Assembly (NCBI GenBank): GCA_014382915.1
Contig: JACNIV010000023.1
Coordinates: 1-7,711 of the forward strand
DNA length: 7,711 nt
Source of the DNA: Candidatus Cloacimonadota bacterium
GTDB lineage: Bacteria; Cloacimonadota; Cloacimonadia; Cloacimonadales; TCS61
Direction: 5' to 3'
Shown here: positions 1 through 6,459 of the stretch, in pieces
Layout: every line of letters begins with the position of its first letter
Position numbering within the stretch: the stretch's first letter is position 1
Program-made: the position numbers and the translations under genes
The notes under the pieces: generated by a model
The model's input: only the letters and a program-made list of their open reading frames with translations
The model's database searches: none
What the model was told of the DNA's origin: nothing

Positions 1-15
1 CGAACTTTTTTTCAT
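1..15 (-). CDS. Start of a protein gene cut by the left edge
   Basis: Only five codons (MKKSS) are inside the window, so no function can be given. The case for a real start is the Shine-Dalgarno sequence GGAGGT at 25-20 on the minus strand, four bases upstream of the ATG at 15-13. It is the best-matching ribosome site in the window. Two lysines after the Met would suit the n-region of a signal peptide, but this is too little to rely on. The gene lies downstream of the murI-DUF1846 block on the same strand, about 350 bases away across a repeat-rich gap, so it probably has its own promoter. Confidence 0.5.
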
Positions 16-112
16 CTTGACCTCCATTAGTGACAACTTATTTTAGGACAAGACAGTTGAGAGAGTTTCTCAGAGAGACAACTTTTTTGCTTGTTCCCAC
101 AACGCTATTCGG

Positions 113-191
113 CTTCTTATGTTCCCTCGCCGGTGACACAGGAACGGGACAGCATGGTGAGGCTATTCTTCTACAACTTCTTATGTTCCCT
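113..191. repeat. 15-bp direct repeat pair flanking a GTTCC/GGAAC dyad
   Basis: CTTCTTATGTTCCCT occurs exactly at 113-127 and again at 177-191. Each copy is preceded by GCTATTC (104-110 and 162-168), with a short variable spacer between, so the repeated unit is about 24-30 bases. Between the copies GTTCC (121-125) faces GGAAC (141-145). The second copy runs into the hairpin at 186-206. This looks like two copies of an interspersed intergenic repeat; the family is not identified. Confidence 0.6.
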
Positions 192-206
192 TTTGTTAAA
201 AGGGAA
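186..206. repeat. Perfect inverted repeat, 9-bp stem and 3-base loop
   Basis: TTCCCTTTT (186-194), loop GTT, AAAAGGGAA (198-206) form an uninterrupted hairpin. No T-run follows on either strand, so it does not read as a Rho-independent terminator. It shares GGGAA/TTCCC sequence with the neighbouring direct repeats and the hairpin at 247-268, which points to a repeat family. It could still act at the RNA level, for example as a 3'-end stabiliser of the upstream minus-strand transcript. Confidence 0.6.
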
Positions 207-246
207 TAGCAAGGGATTCTTATAATTGTAAACTCAGTATTAATGG

Positions 247-268
247 ATTCCCGATCACAGCCGGGAAT
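247..268. repeat. REP-like hairpin ATTCCCG...CGGGAAT
   Basis: ATTCCCG (247-253) and CGGGAAT (262-268) are a perfect 7-bp inverted repeat around an 8-base loop. The arrangement resembles the small ATTCCC-N-GGGAAT elements known as dRS3 in Neisseria and similar REP-like repeats elsewhere. Resemblance does not prove relatedness, because such short palindromes can arise independently. Confidence 0.5.
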
Positions 269-329
269 TACAGTAAAACCGTTGAAAAAGTCTATTTGAG
301 AGAGTTCTACTGTTTGTAAATTTTTTCAA

Positions 330-367
330 GGTTTACAAGCTGCATGGTTTACAAGATGCAAGGTTTA
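330..367. repeat. 16-bp tandem repeat, about 2.4 copies
   Basis: GGTTTACAAGCTGCAT (330-345) is followed directly by GGTTTACAAGATGCAA (346-361) and a partial third copy GGTTTA (362-367). The two full copies differ at two positions. The TAA stop of the CTP synthase fragment on the minus strand (367-365) lies inside the partial copy, so the repeat abuts and may have supplied the end of that reading frame. Confidence 0.75.
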
Positions 368-499
368 TTTTTTTGTTTCTGCAGCTTTCTTTATGAACTC
401 TCTGAAAATAGGGTGCGGTTCATCGGGTCGTGATTTGAATTCAGGATGGAACTGGACTCCAATGAAGAATGGGTGTTTTGCCATGTTTTTTTCTTTATC
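365..499 (-). pseudogene. pyrG: CTP synthase C-terminal fragment (pyrG remnant)
   Basis: Reading the minus strand from 499 gives 44 codons and then TAA. From the internal ATG (484-482) the protein is 39 residues long and contains [18 protein letters not shown] followed by a [10 protein letters not shown] stretch. This is the hallmark C-terminus of CTP synthase, in its class I glutamine amidotransferase domain. The HPE carries the His and Glu of the Cys-His-Glu triad; the nucleophilic Cys and everything else (the whole synthetase domain, most of about 540 residues) are absent. The frame has no internal stop and continues directly from the DUF1846 stop TAG (502-500) without a shift. I read it as a pyrG remnant left by deletion or rearrangement, recent enough to stay open. 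No strong ribosome site precedes the ATG, so it is probably not translated alone. A contig join is another explanation. Confidence 0.8.
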
Positions 500-2011
500 C
501 TACGACATAAATAAACTATTGGTAGAAAAATTCGTATCACTGGTAAGATTGATACCAAGTCTGCGTAAACCAGCTTCATCGCCGGGTGTGGGAATATGTG
601 TCATGTGGGCTTCACATCCCCTGAGTTCCTTTAATTTTTCCATGGCAACCTGTGAGGTTGGATTTGTTGTAGCGCTAATGCTCAAAGCTATCAGTGTTTC
701 TTCCAGGTCCAGGCTTACCGATCTTTCATTCAAGATATTTTTTTCCAGATTAAAGATAGATTCTATAACCATGGGAGAAAGCAGGTGTATTTCATCGGGA
801 ATGCCAGCAAGTTCTTTAATAGCATTCAAGATCAGGCTGGAAGCCGAATGTACGAGGGATGAATTCTTACCGGTTATTATCGTTCCATCTTTCAATTCCA
901 GGGCAGAGCCACAGAAAATTCCCTGATGACCTTTGCCTTGTTTTTCAGCTTCTTCAGCAGCTTTTCGGGCCGGGATCACAGTGCTTCTCTCTTCCGGTTT
1001 TGCTTTCACTTCATTCATTATCAGTTCAGCCCGGTCAACTGTATCTTTATCAACAAAGCCCAGTACATATTCGCATTTGTATCTCAGGAATCTGCGTATA
1101 ATTTCCTGGATGGATGCATACTGTGTTGCTTTATCATCTATTATACCGAAGCCAGCTCTATTCACTCCCATATCGGTGGGTGATTGATACATCGAAGTAC
1201 CACCGGTTATCTTCTCAAAGATTCGCTTCAACACCGGGAATACTTCTACATCACGATTGTAATTTACTGCTGTTTTCCCATAAAAATCCAAGTGGAAAGG
1301 ATCGATTAAATTGAAATCTTTAAGATCAGCAGTTGCAGCTTCATAAGCTACATTTACGGGATGCTTAAGAGGAATATTCCAGATGGGAAAAGTTTCGAAT
1401 TTTGCATATCCTGCTTTTATACCTTGTTTATATTCATGATACATCTGAGTGAGACAGGTTGCCAGTTTGCCACTACCGGGACCGGGACCTGTAACAATAA
1501 CAAGTGGTTTTGTAGTTTCAATGTAAGTGTTTGCTCCGTATCCTTCGTCGCTAACAATAGTATCTACATCGGTGGGATATCCTTTGGTGAATTTGTGAGT
1601 ATATACTTTCATACTGCGGCGCTCAAGTTTGTTTTTAAATATTGTAGCTGCCAGTTGGTTTTCATATCTGGTAATAACAACTGCCGTCACTTCTATTCCC
1701 CAATCGCGCAGGTCATCTATCAGCTTCATGGCATCTGCATCGTAGGTTATACCAAAATCGGCTCGTACTTTACGGCGTTCAATATCACCGGAATATATAC
1801 ACAATATGATGTCTGCTCTATCTTTGAGTTGTTGCAGAAGTTCCATTTTTACATTAGGATGAAAGCCCGGTAACACCCGTGAAGCGTGGTAATCGTAGAT
1901 AATCTTTCCGCCAAATTCCAGATACAATTTGTTATCAAATTTCTGTACTCTTTCCAGGATCGCATTTGTTTGTTCTTTTAAATATTTTTTATTATCAAAG
2001 CCAATTTTCAT
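500..2011 (-). CDS. DUF1846 / UPF0371 family protein with P-loop
   Basis: A 503-residue protein matching DUF1846 (UPF0371) along its whole length; family members are usually about 500 residues, so it is complete. The clearest motif is a glycine-rich phosphate-binding loop, GPGPGSGK, at residues 175-182, preceded by a hydrophobic strand (PLVIVT). Other recognisable stretches are [12 protein letters not shown] near residue 40 and [19 protein letters not shown] close to the C-terminus. The reaction is not established for the family; nucleotide binding is inferred from the loop. No signal peptide or membrane segment is seen, so it should be cytosolic. The ATG at 2011 follows the preceding stop by 8 bases, with only a weak AGAG-type ribosome site, consistent with read-on from the upstream gene. 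Its TAG stop is followed in frame by the CTP synthase fragment. Confidence 0.9.
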   Translation of the reverse strand: MKIGFDNKKYLKEQTNAILERVQKFDNKLYLEFGGKIIYDYHASRVLPGFHPNVKMELLQQLKDRADIILCIYSGDIERRKVRADFGITYDADAMKLIDDLRDWGIEVTAVVITRYENQLAATIFKNKLERRSMKVYTHKFTKGYPTDVDTIVSDEGYGANTYIETTKPLVIVTGPGPGSGKLATCLTQMYHEYKQGIKAGYAKFETFPIWNIPLKHPVNVAYEAATADLKDFNLIDPFHLDFYGKTAVNYNRDVEVFPVLKRIFEKITGGTSMYQSPTDMGVNRAGFGIIDDKATQYASIQEIIRRFLRYKCEYVLGFVDKDTVDRAELIMNEVKAKPEERSTVIPARKAAEEAEKQGKGHQGIFCGSALELKDGTIITGKNSSLVHSASSLILNAIKELAGIPDEIHLLSPMVIESIFNLEKNILNERSVSLDLEETLIALSISATTNPTSQVAMEKLKELRGCEAHMTHIPTPGDEAGLRRLGINLTSDTNFSTNSLFMS

Positions 2012-2019
2012 TGTTACTC

Positions 2020-3060
2020 TTAAAGTCTTTTTCTTATTTCGGAATTCATATTGGAAATAAATAGCGGATGGAATTTTCTATCGATGAATTTTATGGAAAT
2101 GTTTCCATCGATACACCTGTCGTAGGAAAAGTAATTTGTATAGGAATTAATGTCCTTATTGAACCCGATAGTCAGGAAACATTCCTTGTGGCTGTTTATC
2201 AGCTCGTTTTGCAGTTGGAAATTACCTTTTTTATCTTCCATAAAAGCAACATAACGTACAGTGCCGTCTTCAAATTTTAGTTTAACGTTATTGTAGGTTT
2301 TTTCTTTGTAATATATTTTCTCGGCAAAGAAAACACCGTTCAAGCTTTCGCGTTTAATGGGAAATTCTATAATACCTGTCGGTATCACTATGATCTGGTT
2401 GTCGGTAGTATCACCTGTATAAAGTTCCATTTTTTCCCTGTCGATCTTCAGGTACAGGATCTCGCTATGTGAAGTAATAATGTAGTTAGAATAGGAGAAG
2501 AACTTTTCCTGATGCTCTTCTCCGTAAATTTTTAAAAGGTTATAATTACAACCAACAGCATTCAGATAAGAATTGAGCAGGGAATCATAATTACTGTTTA
2601 TATATTTTGCCAGTTCATGGGTGGGAAAGTTCAGGAAGATGAGCTTCTTCTTCTGATCGAACAGGTATTGCAGGATAGATTTGGTAGAATCTTTAAACTG
2701 TTGCATCTGTTTTTCCGAAACAGATCGAAAATCACTGGAATAGCTTTCCCAGCTTATCTCGATGAACTTATCGATAGAATTAATCCAGTTTTTATAGTAA
2801 TTTGGCGGAATCGAAAAAACTTCATCCGGCATTTCGGCAAAAAAGCGTTTTTTCAGGTTCTCTGTGGAAATTTCCAATACGGGAAAGGCTTTCCGTTTAC
2901 GAATGGCAACCGAGAGTTCTTCAATTAAAGGCAGCTCAACAAGCGGATCATTAGCGTTCTTGCCATTATGGATCTCACCGGAAATAGAGATTACATCATC
3001 ACTCTTAATTTTCAGTAGATTGTTAACAATATTAAAGGCAAGTTCTGAATATTTTTCCAT
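2020..3060 (-). CDS. M29/AmpS-like aminopeptidase homologue, probably lacking metal ligands
   Basis: A 346-residue cytosolic-looking protein with the layout of the M29 (AmpS/aminopeptidase T, COG2309) family: an N-terminal helix-strand unit ([13 protein letters not shown]...DDVISISG, residues 4-28), a [11 protein letters not shown] stretch (143-153), IPTGIIEFP (226-234), an FEDGTVRYV strand-turn (263-271) and [13 protein letters not shown] (313-325). Active M29 enzymes are two-metal exopeptidases with Glu, His and Asp ligands. Here the expected Glu in the PxGE-type motif reads Ile, the GTxH-type motif reads GNIS, and the C-terminal His-x-Asp motif is not visible, so catalysis is doubtful. The protein is somewhat shorter than typical M29 enzymes (about 400). 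Its ATG overlaps the murI stop by one base (TGATG) and has no clear ribosome site, indicating translational coupling. The family call rests on motif recall, not an alignment. Confidence 0.65.
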   Translation of the reverse strand: MEKYSELAFNIVNNLLKIKSDDVISISGEIHNGKNANDPLVELPLIEELSVAIRKRKAFPVLEISTENLKKRFFAEMPDEVFSIPPNYYKNWINSIDKFIEISWESYSSDFRSVSEKQMQQFKDSTKSILQYLFDQKKKLIFLNFPTHELAKYINSNYDSLLNSYLNAVGCNYNLLKIYGEEHQEKFFSYSNYIITSHSEILYLKIDREKMELYTGDTTDNQIIVIPTGIIEFPIKRESLNGVFFAEKIYYKEKTYNNVKLKFEDGTVRYVAFMEDKKGNFQLQNELINSHKECFLTIGFNKDINSYTNYFSYDRCIDGNISIKFIDRKFHPLFISNMNSEIRKRL

Positions 3061-3872
3061 CAGGATAAATACCAGCTTTCACCCAGGTTTACTTTTATCA
3101 ATTTGCTTATCTTTATATTTAATATCCGGGAAGCTATCTGGCGGAATTTATCTTCGTTATCGCTCACGAAAAAGTGATCTTCTCCTATTCCTTCATTTTC
3201 TTTATCGGGAAGTATCTCATAAAGCTGCTTTGATACAGCTTCTGCGCTGTCTACCAGCACGATGTTGTCTCCCACAACTTTCTGTATTGCTTCTTTCAGT
3301 ATAGGGTAATGCGTACAGCCCAGGATAAGAGTATCAATTTCTTCTTCCAGAAGTGGTTTAAGATATTCTTTTATTGTAAGTGTGGTAACCGGGTGATCTT
3401 CCCATCCTTCTTCTGCCAGGGGTACAAGAAGAGGACAAGCTTGGCTGAAGACCCGGCAGTCCTTTTTAAGGTTAGATATTTCGCGGGAATATGCTTTGCT
3501 GCGGATGGTACCTTCTGTTCCAATGATGCCTATCTTTCCGTTCCTGGTAGTGCTAACTGCAGTTTTTGCTCCGGGTTCTATCACCCCGATAACAGGAACA
3601 GGCAGGCTATCCTGAAGTTGCTTTAATGCCACAGAAGATGAAGTATTACAAGCAATTACAATTATTTTGGCTCCGCGCTGTAAAAGAAACCTGGCATTCT
3701 GGATGGAATATGCACTTACAGTGGTGTAAGATTTAGGACCATAAGGCACCCTGGCAGTGTCACCAAAATAAACAATATCCTCTTTCGGAAATTGTTTTCT
3801 TATTTCTCTGAAAACGGTTAAACCGCCAACTCCCGAATCAAAAATACCTATTGGTCGCTTATTCAAAATCAC
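3060..3872 (-). CDS. murI: Glutamate racemase
   Basis: Interconverts L- and D-glutamate, supplying D-Glu for peptidoglycan in the cytoplasm. Diagnostic motifs are all present: IGIFDSGVGGLTV (residues 8-20), GDTARVPYGPKS (37-48), the first catalytic cysteine in ACNTSSS (Cys75), and the second in GCTHYP (Cys186, with His188). Length, about 270 residues, is normal. No ATG is available in frame. The longest form starts at GTG 3872, giving MILNKRP; TTG at 3866 (MNKRPIG) is an alternative that sits at a better distance from the upstream GGGAAG. It is the first gene of a minus-strand block with the M29-like and DUF1846 genes, and diverges from the patatin gene. Confidence 0.97.
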   Translation of the reverse strand: MILNKRPIGIFDSGVGGLTVFREIRKQFPKEDIVYFGDTARVPYGPKSYTTVSAYSIQNARFLLQRGAKIIVIACNTSSSVALKQLQDSLPVPVIGVIEPGAKTAVSTTRNGKIGIIGTEGTIRSKAYSREISNLKKDCRVFSQACPLLVPLAEEGWEDHPVTTLTIKEYLKPLLEEEIDTLILGCTHYPILKEAIQKVVGDNIVLVDSAEAVSKQLYEILPDKENEGIGEDHFFVSDNEDKFRQIASRILNIKISKLIKVNLGESWYLS

Positions 3873-3905
3873 TTCCCATTACAATTTTGAAATCAAATTT
3901 CATGG

Positions 3906-3934
3906 AGTATAATAAGTTGTCAAGACAGCTTTAA
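3906..3934 (-). promoter_or_regulatory. Possible promoter of the murI block
   Basis: On the minus strand a -10-like TATACT (3911-3906) lies 17 bases from a weak -35-like TTAAAG (3934-3929). It would start transcription about 25-30 bases before the murI start. The -10 matches the sigma-70 consensus in five of six positions, the -35 in three. A perfect TTGACA lies inside the spacer (3923-3918) but is only six bases from the -10, too close to pair with it. Confidence 0.3.
3915..3930. promoter_or_regulatory. 16-bp imperfect palindrome, possible operator
   Basis: AGTTGTCAAGACAGCT is a dyad with a perfect 10-bp core, TGTCAAGACA, and one mismatched pair outside it. It lies between the divergent murI and patatin genes and overlaps the proposed murI promoter spacer, where a repressor site would be expected. 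CTGTCTTG from its minus strand also occurs upstream of the left-edge gene (about 48-55). No regulator is identified. Confidence 0.25.
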
Positions 3935-3977
3935 TTAATTTATTTGACTTTTATTATTGAACATAGGAAATAGAATC

Positions 3978-4814
3978 ATGAAGCGTATAGGATTAACTTT
4001 GGGCGGCGGTGGAGCCAGGGGTCTCTGCCAGATAGAATTCCTGAAAGTTCTGGATGAATTCGGTGTAAAACCGGTTGTTATTTCTGGAACGAGCATCGGT
4101 GCCATTATCGGTGCGTTCTATGCCTCAGGTTTTTCTGGAAAGCAGATCGAAAAGATATTGGAAGATATAAATTTCAGAGACCTTCTCAAGATGTTCGATC
4201 CCTCATTTCTAAGCAGAACCAGTTTGATAAAAGGTAAAGGTGTAGAAGAATTTTTAAAGCAAAAAATTCCGGCTTCTACTTTCGAGGAACTTCAAATACC
4301 TATGAAAATAGTAGCAACAGATTTCTGGAAAAGGAACGATGTGGTCTATGATTCGGGTGAGTTGATCCCTGCTATCCGTGCCAGTATGTCCATTCCTGCT
4401 TTATTCAAGCCTGTTGTATTCGAAAACAGGGTTCTTACCGATGGTGGAGTTTCAAATATTTTGCCCTTCGATCTTATCCGGAAAGATTGTGATCTTCTCA
4501 TTGCCATCGATGTTTCCGGCAGTTTGAGTGTTCCTGCTACTCCCAAAATACCTAACTGGTTTGAAAACATAATGAACACATACCAGATCATGCAATCGGC
4601 TATGGTGGAATATCAAATGAAAAGCTGTAAGCCCGATATATACATAAAACCTGCGCTTACGGATGTGGGTATCCTGGATTTTGAAAAATCACATAGAATA
4701 TTACGGAGCGTACAAAAAGATGTGCTCTTCCTGCGAAAGGAATTAAACAAACATCTGGAAAATAAAAAAAAGACTCCATTTGTAAAAGAACTGTTTAAGA
4801 GGAAAAAATCATGA
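3978..4814 (+). CDS. Patatin-like phospholipase
   Basis: A 278-residue lipid acyl hydrolase of the patatin family (RssA-like bacterial branch). Motifs in order: the oxyanion-hole glycine loop GGGGARG (residues 9-15), the nucleophile elbow GTSIG (Ser39), ASMSIPALFKPV (135-146), and the dyad Asp in DGG (Asp155). The Ser-Asp dyad is complete, so activity on phospholipid or lysophospholipid is expected; the natural substrate is unknown. No signal peptide is visible, so the catalytic domain would be cytosolic or at the inner face of the membrane. The C-terminus is lysine-rich. I chose ATG 3978 because AGGA at 3965-3968 lies nine bases upstream; a TTG seven codons earlier lacks such a site. The stop overlaps the next start (ATGA), implying translational coupling with the lipoprotein. 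Confidence 0.93.
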   Translation: MKRIGLTLGGGGARGLCQIEFLKVLDEFGVKPVVISGTSIGAIIGAFYASGFSGKQIEKILEDINFRDLLKMFDPSFLSRTSLIKGKGVEEFLKQKIPASTFEELQIPMKIVATDFWKRNDVVYDSGELIPAIRASMSIPALFKPVVFENRVLTDGGVSNILPFDLIRKDCDLLIAIDVSGSLSVPATPKIPNWFENIMNTYQIMQSAMVEYQMKSCKPDIYIKPALTDVGILDFEKSHRILRSVQKDVLFLRKELNKHLENKKKTPFVKELFKRKKS

Positions 4815-5617
4815 AAAACATAATTTTATTGATCATAGTTCTTCTGTTAATAAGCTGTGCAGGACACGATCGTTATGAACCTCGTCGGGGTAGTTTGAAA
4901 GAGGGAATGGAAAAAACCTCTGATGATTATGAAGGTGAAAGAAAAGTAAAAACAACTTATGAATTTGTTCACGAGCCGGAGATAGTTATTATTCATACCG
5001 AACCGTATGATTATGAAGATGAATATAAAGAAGACGCTGAAGGCGTTATTTTTTCCGATGCTTTTGAAAAACTGTGGATCGGTGCGAAGTTCGGTAGTGG
5101 ATTGATAAAAAGTGAACATTTCTATGTATTTCATCAATTCAACCTGGGAATAGGAGGTTATCTTTCCGAGAAGAATTGGTTAAATGCAGTTGCCGGATAT
5201 AGCTATTCACCGGTTCAGGAAACAAGCGAGTTACATAATTCGATAGATGGAGGTGTTCATCTTCTTAATATTGGAGTTGAATGGAAGCTGTTCACAACAC
5301 CCGAATATACATTTCTGGGAAATTATTTTCTATTTGGAGTTGGCCTGGAGTTCATGAGTTGGAGTTATAAAAATGCCTTACTTGCCTACGATGATTTTGG
5401 TAATAAGGAATGGATCGATAGCGATTGGCTTCAGGGATATGAATTTTATACAGGTGTCGGGTTTAATCTGCTTAATCCGTATAACGTACAATTTGGTATA
5501 GAGTTATCTCCCGGGATTATTTTGTGGCATTGGAGCACTTACGAGGGTTTCGACAATGATCTGTTCAACCCGTTCCTGTATTTGAAGTTGAAAGCTGTGA
5601 TTAATTTTGGTTTTTAA
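4811..5617 (+). CDS. Lipoprotein with predicted C-terminal beta-barrel
   Basis: A 268-residue envelope protein I cannot assign to a named family. Residues 1-15 form a hydrophobic signal peptide ending in LISC, a good lipobox with Cys16 as the lipidated residue; Ala at +2 would fit outer-membrane sorting in classical Lol systems. Residues 17-85 are a highly charged, Glu/Asp/Lys/Arg/Tyr-rich linker. From about residue 88 to the end, short alternating aromatic and glycine-rich strands (LWIGAKFGSG, FNLGIGGYL, FLFGVGLEF, YTGVGFNL, LYLKLKAVINFGF) read as a small outer-membrane barrel of roughly 8-10 strands ending in Phe, the usual barrel-assembly signal. AGAGGA upstream of the ATG serves as ribosome site. 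The four-base overlap with the patatin gene suggests that the two proteins are made together. Confidence 0.75.
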   Translation: MKNIILLIIVLLLISCAGHDRYEPRRGSLKEGMEKTSDDYEGERKVKTTYEFVHEPEIVIIHTEPYDYEDEYKEDAEGVIFSDAFEKLWIGAKFGSGLIKSEHFYVFHQFNLGIGGYLSEKNWLNAVAGYSYSPVQETSELHNSIDGGVHLLNIGVEWKLFTTPEYTFLGNYFLFGVGLEFMSWSYKNALLAYDDFGNKEWIDSDWLQGYEFYTGVGFNLLNPYNVQFGIELSPGIILWHWSTYEGFDNDLFNPFLYLKLKAVINFGF

Positions 5618-5653
5618 TAATTCTTTAATTTATCATCTTGCAGGTAGCTGAAT

Positions 5654-5953
5654 TTACTGGTTATCGTAATCTCTTCTTCCACCTTTACGGTCATTTTTCC
5701 TGCGATCTCTTAGTCCTGAACGTGCAAAATTTACTTGAAGAGTATTACCTAACAGCATTGAATGGTGAAGCTTGGAGACAGCGAATTCTGCTTCTGCCAG
5801 AACAGGCATTTCCACATATCCGCATTCTTTTTCGGGATGGCTTAATCCGTCGGTAACAATTTTAATTGAAGTAACTTTTCCGTATTTTTCGAAAACCCTG
5901 CGCAAATCATCTTCGGAGATATTACTGAAAATATTTCCTACATAGATCTGCAT
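5654..5953 (-). CDS. RRM RNA-binding protein with altered RNP1
   Basis: A 99-residue single-RRM protein like the small glycine-rich RNA-binding proteins of cyanobacteria and other bacteria. RNP2 is intact (IYVGNI, residues 3-8). The RNP1 position reads KECGYVEM (42-49), where the canonical K-G-F/Y-G-F/Y-V-x-F/M has lost its Gly and its first aromatic (Cys44 in place of Phe/Tyr); Tyr46 remains. RNA contact by that aromatic is therefore missing, although fold residues such as the LRRVFEKYG helix and the LGNTLQVNFA strand are kept. Residues 79-95 form a basic Arg/Lys/Gly tail that could bind RNA non-specifically. GAGGTGA lies three bases before the ATG. The gene follows the other RRM gene by 32 bases and is probably co-transcribed; it converges with the barrel lipoprotein gene. 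Confidence 0.92.
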   Translation of the reverse strand: MQIYVGNIFSNISEDDLRRVFEKYGKVTSIKIVTDGLSHPEKECGYVEMPVLAEAEFAVSKLHHSMLLGNTLQVNFARSGLRDRRKNDRKGGRRDYDNQ

Positions 5954-5985
5954 TGCTCACCTCATTTTTGGATAGGAGAAATATA

Positions 5986-6297
5986 TTAGCTTTTTATTTC
6001 AGGAAGATCGGTGTGTCTGCGACCACCAAATCTTCCGGGAATTCTGCGGTCTTCAGTATGGAAACGAGCCTGGTGAACAGTTAGAGGATGGCCAAAATAA
6101 TCTTTTCCGTTCAAACTTTCGATAGCTTTGTCAGCTTCTTTTTCATCTGGCATTTCTACAAATCCAAAAGCTTTCCACTCGCCGTTTATGCGGTCAATGA
6201 GAATGGTTATTGATTCTACAAAACCATATTCTTTAAAAATATTTTCAAGGTTTTCTTTTTTTACTTCTCGGGACATATTACCTACAAAAATATTCAT
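5986..6297 (-). CDS. RRM RNA-binding protein with canonical RNP motifs
   Basis: A 103-residue single-RRM protein. RNP2 is IFVGNM (residues 3-8) and RNP1 is KAFGFVEM (42-49) with both aromatics, so single-stranded RNA binding is expected. The helix ENIFKEYG and the strand PLTVHQARF complete the fold; a short tail (RRIPGRFGGRR) is Arg/Gly-rich. Such proteins are cytosolic and in cyanobacteria often cold-responsive; a role here is unproven. I chose ATG 6297 because AGGAG lies five bases upstream; the in-frame GTG at 6303 overlaps that ribosome site. It is the first gene of a two-gene RRM unit. The two proteins align without gaps over the RRM core (about 75 residues), consistent with tandem duplication followed by divergence. 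Confidence 0.95.
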   Translation of the reverse strand: MNIFVGNMSREVKKENLENIFKEYGFVESITILIDRINGEWKAFGFVEMPDEKEADKAIESLNGKDYFGHPLTVHQARFHTEDRRIPGRFGGRRHTDLPEIKS

Positions 6298-6387
6298 AAT
6301 CACTCCTCTTTACACATCGCTGGTTAAAAACTCACTAAGTTATTTGAGAAAATATTCATATTATGTCAATAAATTCGTATTTATAAG

Positions 6388-6420
6388 AGAATATTTTTTT
6401 TTAGAAGGTTTTAATATTCT
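6388..6420. repeat. 8-bp inverted repeat in the RRM leader
   Basis: AGAATATT (6388-6395) and AATATTCT (6413-6420) form a perfect but all-AT-rich inverted repeat with a 17-base loop. AATATT occurs two more times close by (6351-6356 and 6432-6437). It lies upstream of the RRM gene pair on the minus strand and could be an operator or leader structure. In DNA this AT-rich, chance is a serious alternative. Confidence 0.3.
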
Positions 6421-6459
6421 GTTCTCAGCAAAATATTTTCAAACTAAATTTGCAGTATT

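Larger units (their letters stand above)
16..364. other. Intergenic region with short repeats and hairpins
   Basis: I see no convincing complete gene in these roughly 350 bases. They contain a 15-bp direct repeat (113-127 and 177-191), a perfect 9-bp-stem hairpin (186-206), a second hairpin (247-268), the start of a 16-bp tandem repeat (330-367), and a repeated TTGAGAGAGTT (57-67 and 296-306). The left end, next to the start of the edge gene, presumably holds that gene's promoter; TAAAAT is present on the minus strand near position 45 but has no good -35 partner. No hairpin followed by a T-run was found to end transcription of the DUF1846 block. Confidence 0.6.

Noticed and set aside
55..88. 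Plus-strand terminator (AGTTG...CAACT followed by TTTTTT)
   Set aside because: The outer stem is only five A/T-mixed pairs with a poorly paired interior, and no plus-strand gene is seen to its left.
391..579. Minus-strand 62-codon frame overlapping the DUF1846 end, with a hydrophobic stretch
   Set aside because: It is in a different phase from both DUF1846 and the CTP synthase fragment, whose identity is clear; no ribosome site.
393..926. Long plus-strand open frame (177 codons) opposite the DUF1846 3' end and the pyrG fragment
   Set aside because: It lies antisense to two recognisable protein-coding stretches, has no ribosome site and its translation resembles nothing; it is a shadow.
365..2011. 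A functional DUF1846-amidotransferase fusion made by TAG readthrough
   Set aside because: The tail lacks the catalytic Cys and nearly all of the domain, DUF1846 ends where the family normally ends, and TAG also ends the lipoprotein gene at 7118-7120. A remnant is simpler, though readthrough is not excluded.
3957..3977. TTG start seven codons upstream for the patatin gene
   Set aside because: The ATG at 3978 has AGGA at good spacing and puts the family's glycine loop at its usual distance from the N-terminus.
6298..6303. GTG start for the first RRM gene
   Set aside because: It overlaps the AGGAG ribosome site that serves ATG 6297; RRM proteins of this type begin with the RNP2 strand right after Met.
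6364..6369. Perfect minus-strand TTGACA as -35 box for the RRM genes
   Set aside because: At 17 bases downstream the sequence is CAAATA, a poor -10; no adjacent spacing gives a better one.
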